NCBI RefSeq assembly: GCF_900109775.1
Contig: NZ_FOAX01000002.1
Span: 868,001-932,000 of the forward strand
DNA: 64,000 nucleotides
Direction: 5' to 3'
DNA from: Pseudoxanthomonas sp. GM95
GTDB lineage: Bacteria > Pseudomonadota > Gammaproteobacteria > Xanthomonadales > Xanthomonadaceae
A program made the position numbers and the translations under genes. Shown one piece after another: positions 58,129 through 64,000 of the stretch. Position 1 is the first letter of the stretch, and every line of letters begins with the position of its first letter. The notes under the pieces are model-generated. The model searched no databases, was not told the DNA's origin, and was given only the letters and a program-made list of their open reading frames with translations.

Positions 58129-61100
58129 TCAGGCGGTGGCGCTATCCGGCGAGGGCGCGTCCACGCCGTAGTGGCGCACGCGGTTGCGGCCTTCGTGCTT
58201 GGCCTGGTACAGCGCCAGGTCGGCGTGGCGGAGCAGGCGCAGCGCGTCCTCGGGGGCGGTCAGCGCGGTGTGGGCGATGCCGGCACTGATGGTGACGCGC
58301 ATGGTCTGGGTTTCGCCCGGCACCGGGATCTCGCAGGTGGCCACCGCCGCGCGGATGCATTCGGCCAGCGCGCTGGCGGCGTCCGGATCGGTATCGGTGA
58401 GCAGGCAGGCGAATTCCTCGCCGCCATAGCGGGCCACCAGCACGTCCGGCCCGGCGCAGTCGCGCAGGGCGTGCGCGACGCAGCGCAGCGCTTCGTCGCC
58501 GGCGAGGTGGCCGAAGCGATCGTTGTACTGCTTGAAGTGATCGACATCGAGCAGGATCAGCGTGGTCGCCGCGGCAGGCTGTTCCAGCGCCTCCAGCAGG
58601 CGGCGACGGTTGGCCAGGCCGGTCAGCGCATCCTGGTAGGACAGGTCGATCAGGCGCGCGTTGGCGATATTGAGTTCGGCCGTGCGCGCGGCGATGTGCT
58701 GCTCCAGCGCATTGCGCTGTGCGCGCAACTGGCGGGTACGTAGCAGGATCACCCCATAGCCGAGCAGCAGCAGCGCGATCGCGCCGGCGATGCGCACCCA
58801 CAGCTGCTGCCACCACTGCGGATGCAGCACCATCGCGATCTCGATCGGCGTGCTGGCGTTGTCGGCGTGGTCGCGGCCTTCGATGCGCAGCGTGTAGCGG
58901 CCCGGCGGCAGGCTGTTGAAGGTGCGGAAGTTCTGGTCGGTCCAGTCGCTGGGCGCCGGGTCGTAGCCGACCAGCTGGGTGCGGAAGCGCGAATCGGCCT
59001 CGCGATACCAGGACAGCAGCGCGTAGTCGATGCGGATCTCCTTGGCGCCGGCCGGCACATCGAGCGTTGCGCCTTCGACCGGGTGACCGTCGATCTGCAG
59101 GCCGGTCAGGCGCAGCGGCTTGGGCTGGGTGTCGTGCAGTTCGCGCTGCGGGTCGTACACGGCCAGGCCGCCGAGCGTGCCGGTCCAGAAGCGGTCGTGC
59201 GCATCGACCATGTGCACGTAGTTGCACTCCTGGTGGACCATGCCATCGCGCCGGGTGAAGATGCGGCTCTCGAAGCCCTGCGCGGTTGGCGTCAGCAGCT
59301 GCACGCCGTTATTGGTGCACAGGTAGATGCGCCCGGCGCTGTCGGGCGAGACGTTGTACACGCTGGGGTCCGGCGGCGTGGGCAGCGCCTGGGTGAGCAT
59401 GCGGGGATGCTGCGGATCGGTGACATCCACGCGGGTGACGCCCGCACTGCTGGTGCCCACCCACAGGATCTGGCGGTGCTGCGCGTCATCGATCTGGGTC
59501 AGGCCGATCGCGTTGGTTTCCGGCAGGCCCAGGGTCTTGGCCAGCGGCTCCCACTGGGTGCCGTCGAAGCGCGACAGCCCCTGGTTGGTCGCCGCCCACA
59601 GCCACGAGCGGCCGCTGCGGTCGATCACCTCGCGCACGCGCATCGCGCGCCAAGGCGCGTTGGCATCGGGCGGCGGGAATTTGGTCCAGACCCCGTCGCG
59701 CAGGCGATACATGCCGGTCTCGCGCGTGGCGAACCACTGTTCGCGATGGCCTTCGTAGGTGCGCACCAGCGTGTCGTAAAGCATCTCGCCGGTGGTCTGT
59801 TTCCACGGCGTGGGGATGGAATAGAACCGCGTGTCGTCCGGTCGACGTCGCAGGAGCGCGCCGCCGCGCAGGCTCACCCAATAGGTCTTGCGGCCGTCGG
59901 CATCGGGCGTGGCGATGACCGAGCCGATGTTGGCGTTGATCGGCACGCCTTCGCTCTCGGTGAAGCGGTGCCAGTCTCCGTTCTCATAGAGGGCCAGGCC
60001 TTCGCCGGCCGAGCTGACCCACAGCCGCTCGCTGCCATGGCCGTCGGGTTCGACCAGGAAGCCGAACACGCCCAGCGAATCGATGCCCAGCAGCGAGGCG
60101 ATCGACCACGGGCTGGCGCCCAGCGCGGTGCGCGAGACGCCGGTGTCGGTCGCCATCCACAGCACGTCCAGGCCATCGGGGCTGCGCCAGGCGCTCACAT
60201 CGCGGATCACGTCCGAGCGCATGCCGTGGCGACGGTTGAACACCTGCATCGTGTCGCCGGCAAAGCGCAGCAGCCCGGAGCGGCTGGCCACCCATATCGC
60301 GCGGTTGCCGTCGGGCAGGGCCGTGCTGGCGATGCTGTAGGTCACGTTGCTGGGGAAGTCGCCCTGCTGCTGGCTCCAGTGACGCATGCTGTCAGCGCGC
60401 ATCCGCCACAGGCCGCCGGTGTAGGTGGAGATCCACAGCTCCTCGCGGCCGTCGCGCAGCACCGGCAGCATGTCCTCGACCTGGGCCGCGTCGAGCTGGT
60501 GGCCTTCCCAGCGATGCCAGTCGCGTTGCCCGGCATCGCGATACCACAGGCCGCGCGCATTGGTGCCCAGCCATTGCCGGCCGGGCGCGCCGAGCTGCTG
60601 GGTCTGGGTCATCGAACGCAGCGGATCGGCCGGCAGGGAGGCGTTGCCGGCATCCAGCTGCCAGCGTCCGTCCACCAGGCGCATCAGACCCAGGTCCCAG
60701 GTCAGCGCCCACAGCGTGGAGGCACCCTTGGCATCGACGGTTTCGGCGAAACGACGGATCTGGTTGGAAGGCAGTCCACTTTCCACGCTCTCGGCGTGCC
60801 AGTGCTTTCCGTCATAGCGAGCCAGGCCGGTATTGCGGAACGCCGCCCACAGCGTGCCTTGGTGGTCGAGGAACACATCGGTGGCCGAATGGTTCATCGC
60901 CGGATCGCTGCTCAGCACCCAGCGATGCGCGTCGTAGCGATACACGCCGGCCGGCGTCGCGCCCCAGACGAAGCCCTCGCGATCCACGCAGGTGGCCATC
61001 ATCCCGGCATCGGGCAAACCATCGCGCGTGGTGAAGTTGGTGAAGGCCGGCGCCCCCAGGTTCATCAGGTCCAGCGGTTTGACGGGCGCAGGCGCACTCG

Positions 61101-61170
61101 CTGGCGCCTGCGCATCGGCAGGCACGGCAAGGCAGAGCAGCATCCATAACAGCGCGCCGATTCGCGACAT
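58129..61170 (-). CDS. Periplasmic two-component-propeller / Y_Y_Y sensor diguanylate cyclase
   Basis: The 1013-residue membrane protein has a signal peptide (about 1-21), a periplasmic sensor of repeated propeller blades (about 40-690: DREGFVWGATPAGVYRYDAHRW and similar), and a Y_Y_Y domain (about 705-780). One membrane helix (about 790-812) and a coiled stalk lead to a GGDEF domain (about 848-1000) with the active site YGGEEF at 916-920. The RxxD inhibitory site is not seen (AGPD instead), so product inhibition may be absent. The architecture is that of hybrid two-component sugar sensors with GGDEF in place of the kinase. It probably makes c-di-GMP in response to a periplasmic ligand. Confidence 0.92.
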   Translation of the reverse strand: MSRIGALLWMLLCLAVPADAQAPASAPAPVKPLDLMNLGAPAFTNFTTRDGLPDAGMMATCVDREGFVWGATPAGVYRYDAHRWVLSSDPAMNHSATDVFLDHQGTLWAAFRNTGLARYDGKHWHAESVESGLPSNQIRRFAETVDAKGASTLWALTWDLGLMRLVDGRWQLDAGNASLPADPLRSMTQTQQLGAPGRQWLGTNARGLWYRDAGQRDWHRWEGHQLDAAQVEDMLPVLRDGREELWISTYTGGLWRMRADSMRHWSQQQGDFPSNVTYSIASTALPDGNRAIWVASRSGLLRFAGDTMQVFNRRHGMRSDVIRDVSAWRSPDGLDVLWMATDTGVSRTALGASPWSIASLLGIDSLGVFGFLVEPDGHGSERLWVSSAGEGLALYENGDWHRFTESEGVPINANIGSVIATPDADGRKTYWVSLRGGALLRRRPDDTRFYSIPTPWKQTTGEMLYDTLVRTYEGHREQWFATRETGMYRLRDGVWTKFPPPDANAPWRAMRVREVIDRSGRSWLWAATNQGLSRFDGTQWEPLAKTLGLPETNAIGLTQIDDAQHRQILWVGTSSAGVTRVDVTDPQHPRMLTQALPTPPDPSVYNVSPDSAGRIYLCTNNGVQLLTPTAQGFESRIFTRRDGMVHQECNYVHMVDAHDRFWTGTLGGLAVYDPQRELHDTQPKPLRLTGLQIDGHPVEGATLDVPAGAKEIRIDYALLSWYREADSRFRTQLVGYDPAPSDWTDQNFRTFNSLPPGRYTLRIEGRDHADNASTPIEIAMVLHPQWWQQLWVRIAGAIALLLLGYGVILLRTRQLRAQRNALEQHIAARTAELNIANARLIDLSYQDALTGLANRRRLLEALEQPAAATTLILLDVDHFKQYNDRFGHLAGDEALRCVAHALRDCAGPDVLVARYGGEEFACLLTDTDPDAASALAECIRAAVATCEIPVPGETQTMRVTISAGIAHTALTAPEDALRLLRHADLALYQAKHEGRNRVRHYGVDAPSPDSATA

Positions 61171-61297
61171 AGTCCCCACTTCCCTCTGTGGTGGAGTATG
61201 CAATAACCCTTTGGCCCTGCGGGTGCCGCCGTTTGGCGTCATCCGCCCAGCGTTGCCGACAGTGCGGCCGATCAGCGGAACACGCCCGCAGGCCGCC

Positions 61298-61795
61298 TCA
61301 GCGCTGCTCCAGCGCGGTCAGGTACAGACGCAGGTCGAATTCCAGCTGGTGGTAGTCGCCCGTCATGTGCGTGCACAGCTGGTAGAAGGCCTTGTTGTGG
61401 TCGCCTTCCTTCAGGTGGGCCAGCTCGTGGACCACGATCATCTTGAGGAAGTCGGCCGGCGCTTCGCGGAACACCGTGGCGATGCGGATCTCGCGGCTGG
61501 CCTTGAGCTTGGCGCCCTGCACGCGCGAGACCGTGGTGTGCGTGCCCAGCGCGTGCTTGAGCACCTGCAGCTTGCTGTCGTAGATCACCTTGTGCAGCGG
61601 CTGGGCCGAGCGCAGGTAGCGCTCCTTCAGTGCCTGGGTGTACTCGTAGAGTTGGCGGTCTGTGCGCACCACGTGCGCCTCGCCATAGCGCTTGGCGATC
61701 ACCTCACCGAGCTTGCCCGCGTCCAGCAGCGTGCGGACCTGCGCCTGGATGTGCTCGGGATAGCCGGCGATGTATTTCAGCGTGGACATGCGCAC
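61298..61795 (-). CDS. YgjP/WLM-type metallopeptidase-like protein (DUF45)
   Basis: The 165-residue protein carries the zinc motif VVHELAHLKEGDHNKAFYQL, with HExxH followed by a downstream His, as in the YgjP/DUF45 family, which resembles minigluzincins. The N-terminal half (LKYIAGYPEHIQAQVRTLL, REIRIATVFREAPADFLKMIVV) fits the same family. A cytoplasmic role is likely because there is no signal peptide; the physiological substrate is unknown. An in-frame ATG two codons later (61789) is an alternative start. Confidence 0.85.
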   Translation of the reverse strand: MRMSTLKYIAGYPEHIQAQVRTLLDAGKLGEVIAKRYGEAHVVRTDRQLYEYTQALKERYLRSAQPLHKVIYDSKLQVLKHALGTHTTVSRVQGAKLKASREIRIATVFREAPADFLKMIVVHELAHLKEGDHNKAFYQLCTHMTGDYHQLEFDLRLYLTALEQR

Positions 61796-61851
61796 AGCTT
61801 AGCGGGCGAAGGACGATACGACCGCCACTTGCAGGTCTGGATCGCGGGCAT

Positions 61852-61886
61852 AAAAAAAGCGCCGACCCTGCGGGCGGCGCTTGCTT
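61852..61886 (-). terminator. Rho-independent terminator of the peroxiredoxin gene
   Basis: On the minus strand AAGCGCCG-cccgcagggt-CGGCGCTT is followed by a run of seven T (61852-61858). The stem starts 14 bp after the peroxiredoxin stop, the position expected for its transcript end. Confidence 0.85.
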
Positions 61887-61895
61887 GCGGGGCGA

Positions 61896-62450
61896 TCAGC
61901 TGCCCTTGTGTTCCAGCGCCTTCACCGCGTCCAGGGTTTCCTGCACGTGCTGCTTCGGGTTGAGGTCCGAATACGCATGGGCGACGGTGCCGCCAGCGGT
62001 GATCACGTACGAGGTGCGGTTGGACCAGCCCGGCTTCATCGGCAGGACCGCGTCGTATTCCTTGGCGATCTTGGCGCCGGTGTCGGCCGCGACCGGGAAC
62101 TTACCGCCGCAGGTCTCGGTGTTCTTGGAGAACTCGGCCAGCTGGTCGGTGTTGCCGGCGGTCACGCCGATCACGGTCGCGCCGTGGGCCTTGAAGTCTT
62201 CCACGGCCTCGGAGAACAGGTGCGCCTCCAGGTTGCAGCCACCGGTATTGGCCGCCGGGAAGAAGTACACCACCACCGGGCCCTTCTTCAGGGCGCCGGC
62301 CAGGTCGAAGGTGAAAGGCTTGCCGGCCAGGTAGGCCGGGGCGCTGAACTCAGGCGCCTTGCTGCCGTTCTTCAGCGCGGCCGATGCGGTGGAAGCGATG
62401 GCCAGCGAGCCGAGCAGGCCCAGGGCGGCGATCTTGAACACGGATTTCAT
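61896..62450 (-). CDS. Periplasmic peroxiredoxin (AhpC/TSA, Bcp-like)
   Basis: The 184-residue protein has a signal peptide (about 1-24, ASA-AL), so it acts in the periplasm. The peroxidatic site is FFPAANTGGCNLEA (P-x-x-x-T-x-x-C with Cys72); a possible resolving cysteine is Cys114 in TETCGGKFPV. FFPAANTGGC replaces the common FYPxDxTPGC of Bcp. SYVITAGGTVAHAY and NPKQHVQETLDAVKAL are thioredoxin-fold features. It presumably reduces peroxides near the cell envelope. A strong terminator follows. Confidence 0.9.
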   Translation of the reverse strand: MKSVFKIAALGLLGSLAIASTASAALKNGSKAPEFSAPAYLAGKPFTFDLAGALKKGPVVVYFFPAANTGGCNLEAHLFSEAVEDFKAHGATVIGVTAGNTDQLAEFSKNTETCGGKFPVAADTGAKIAKEYDAVLPMKPGWSNRTSYVITAGGTVAHAYSDLNPKQHVQETLDAVKALEHKGS

Positions 62451-62545
62451 GCGGTGACTCCTGACGGGATGGCGACTCTTATACGCCTGTCGGTGTGTGC
62501 TGCGTAGCGCGGGCGCGGCTGGCCGCGTTGGCGCAGGGCGCGGCA

Positions 62546-63349
62546 TCAGTGGCGACGCTGCGCAAACAGCCAGGCCCACAGCGCCGGGTCGGCGTAGGTG
62601 GCGTCCCAGATGTTGTGGTCGGCGTCGGGATATTCGGTGTAGCGCACCGGATGGCCGGCTGCAGCGAACGCCTGCACCAAGCGGCGGTCGTCTTCGACGG
62701 GCACCCGGTCGTCGCGTGCGCCATGGAACATCCATACCGGCATGTCTGCCAGGCGCGCAGCGATGGCCGCGTACGGATCGGCGGTGCCGTCGACCTGGGT
62801 GATGCGCAGGCTGGGGCGCTTGCGGCGCGGCGGATGCACCGCGCCGCAGACCGGAACCAGCGCGGCGAAACGTGCCGGCGCCATCAGGGCAACTTCCCAG
62901 GTGCCATAGCCGCCCATCGACATGCCAGTGGCGTACACGCGCGCTGGATCGGCCGCGAATTCATCCAGCGTCGCGGCCAGTGCCGCCAGCGCGACGCGCG
63001 CGTTTGTGCCGGTCCACTCCTCTACGCCCGGCACCTGCGGCAGCACGACCAGCGCAGGGAAGTCGTGCGCCTGCTGTTGCAGATACGCCCCCAGCCCGGC
63101 GTCGAGTTGTCCGCGGTTATCGGTTCCGCGCTCGCCCGAACCATGCAGGAACAGCACCAGCGCCGGTGCATCTTCTAACGCCGTCGGGCAGGGCACGAAC
63201 ACCCGGTAGCGATGCGCCACGCCGTCGAGCTGCACGCTGCGCTCGACGAAACATGCCGGCACCGGGCCCAGCGGTGCGGTGTGTTCGGCCTGGCGCGGGT
63301 GACGCAATCGGGAGACACGTCGTTGCAGCTTCTCGAGCAAGCGCCGCAT
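62546..63349 (-). CDS. Alpha/beta-hydrolase, PHB-depolymerase/esterase-like
   Basis: The 267-residue enzyme has the nucleophile elbow TGMSMGGYGTWE, the oxyanion strand VLFLHGSGERGTDN, HGARDDRVP with the catalytic Asp region, and DADHNIW with the catalytic His. The set resembles feruloyl-esterase/LpqC-like or prolyl-oligopeptidase-type lipases. The N-terminus (MRRLLEKLQRRVSRLRHP) is basic and has no clear signal peptide, so a cytoplasmic location is likely. ATG 63349 follows GAGGAGGGAGGAC, an excellent ribosome-binding site. It lies 19 bp after the mgtE stop on the same strand. Confidence 0.85.
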   Translation of the reverse strand: MRRLLEKLQRRVSRLRHPRQAEHTAPLGPVPACFVERSVQLDGVAHRYRVFVPCPTALEDAPALVLFLHGSGERGTDNRGQLDAGLGAYLQQQAHDFPALVVLPQVPGVEEWTGTNARVALAALAATLDEFAADPARVYATGMSMGGYGTWEVALMAPARFAALVPVCGAVHPPRRKRPSLRITQVDGTADPYAAIAARLADMPVWMFHGARDDRVPVEDDRRLVQAFAAAGHPVRYTEYPDADHNIWDATYADPALWAWLFAQRRH

Positions 63350-63368
63350 GTCCTCCCTCCTCAATCTG

Positions 63369-64000
63369 TCAGAGCAGCACCAGCGTGGCCAGGCCCAAGA
63401 AGCTCATGAAGCCCATCACGTCGGTAAGCGTGGTGAGGATGACACTGCCGGCCAGCGCCGGATCGAAGCCCATGCGCTTGAGCACCAGCGGCACGGCCAC
63501 GCCGCCAGCGGCGGCGGTGAGCAGGTTCAAGGTGAGCGCGGTGCCGATCACCAGCGACAGGCCGGGCTGGCGGAACCACACCAGCACGATCAGGCCCAGC
63601 AGCAGGCCCAGGCCCAGGCCGTTGATCAGGGCGACGCCCAGTTCCTTGCGCAGCAGGACGTAGACGTTGGAGCCTGCGATCTGGCCCAGCGCCAGGCCGC
63701 GCACCATCAGCGCGAGCACCTGGGTGCCGGCGTTGCCGCCCATGCCGGCCACGATGGGCATCAGCGCCGCCAGTGCGACCAGCTTCTCGATGGTGCCTTC
63801 GAACTGCTGGACCACGCTGGAGGCGATGAAGGCCGTGCCCAGGTTGATGCCCAGCCACAGCATGCGGCGGCGGAACGCGCGCCGGATCGGCGAGAACAGG
63901 TCTTCCTCTTCGTCCAGGCCGGCCGCGCTCAAGGCCTGGTGCTCGGCCTGATCGCGGATGATGTCGACCACGTCGTCGATGGTGATGCGACCGAGCAGGA
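63369..64000 (-). CDS. mgtE: Magnesium transporter MgtE (5' part outside window)
   Basis: Only the C-terminal 210 residues are in the window. They start in the last CBS strand (LLGRITIDDVVDIIRDQAEH) and contain the five-helix pore domain, with RRMLWLGINLGTAFIASSVV, the highly conserved MPIVAGMGGNAGTQVLALMVRGLALGQI pore-lining helix, and the terminal LTDVMGFMSFLGLATLVLL. This is typical MgtE, a magnesium channel gated by its cytoplasmic N-domain and CBS domains, which lie beyond the right edge. The reading frame is open to base 64000. Confidence 0.95.
   Translation of the reverse strand, partial: LLGRITIDDVVDIIRDQAEHQALSAAGLDEEEDLFSPIRRAFRRRMLWLGINLGTAFIASSVVQQFEGTIEKLVALAALMPIVAGMGGNAGTQVLALMVRGLALGQIAGSNVYVLLRKELGVALINGLGLGLLLGLIVLVWFRQPGLSLVIGTALTLNLLTAAAGGVAVPLVLKRMGFDPALAGSVILTTLTDVMGFMSFLGLATLVLL

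Noticed and set aside
58822..61149. 775-codon plus-strand frame opposite the propeller-GGDEF gene
   Set aside because: Antisense shadow of a confidently identified gene.
1..64000. CRISPR array, prophage, integrative element or tRNA-linked island
   Set aside because: No regularly spaced direct repeats, phage structural genes, integrase, tRNA gene or flanking att-like repeats were seen.

Overview
The window is GC-rich, densely packed chromosomal DNA from a member of the Xanthomonadaceae (Xanthomonas, Stenotrophomonas, Lysobacter, Pseudoxanthomonas or a close relative; the genus cannot be fixed from sequence alone). The evidence is the lptD-surA-pdxA order, a fimT-pilV-pilW-pilX-pilY1-pilE minor-pilin operon, two TonB-dependent receptors, a C-terminal XVIPCD domain (a Xanthomonadales type IV secretion signal) and interspersed palindromic repeats. 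No rRNA, tRNA, CRISPR array, integrase or intact insertion sequence was seen.

Layout. 1-6.9 kb (minus): outer-membrane biogenesis genes lptD and surA with pdxA (cut by the left edge), preceded by a histone-deacetylase-like hydrolase, a cob(I)alamin adenosyltransferase and a membrane protein that may import B12. 7.2-15.0 kb (plus): minor pilins and PilY1 behind a sigma-54-like promoter. 15.1-26.2 kb: housekeeping genes, namely two ubiquinone-type hydroxylases, rlmM, a deaminase, glnS, msrA, a DJ-1-like protein, yqgE, ruvX and pyrB. 26.2-26.9 kb: a gene-free stretch that is a chain of hairpins. 26.9-34.6 kb: secreted or envelope hydrolases (M1 peptidase, alpha/beta-hydrolase, GH43, dienelactone hydrolase). 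34.8-37.3 kb: a probable antibacterial effector/immunity pair. 37.5-39.4 kb: a phosphatase, a regulator and an acetyltransferase.

39.4-47.0 kb is a divergent nutrient-acquisition locus. On the minus strand a TonB receptor is followed by a secreted EEP-family enzyme and an S1/P1-type nuclease. On the plus strand a GH43-like enzyme is followed by a GH93/sialidase-fold enzyme. The shared control region carries one LacI-type and one GntR-type palindrome, and arabinan-type glycans are a plausible substrate. 47-64 kb holds c-di-GMP genes (a CSS-EAL phosphodiesterase and a propeller-GGDEF cyclase), a soluble hybrid kinase, a GlxA-type regulator with an EamA exporter, an iron-type TonB receptor with a Fur-like box, a CorA/ZntB transporter, a YgjP-type metallopeptidase, a periplasmic peroxiredoxin, an esterase and the 3' part of mgtE.

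The two most interesting items are the orphan XVIPCD effector with its lipoprotein partner and a small membrane protein (34.76-37.27 kb), and the multi-hairpin element (26.28-26.73 kb). Neither is explained by ordinary gene annotation.
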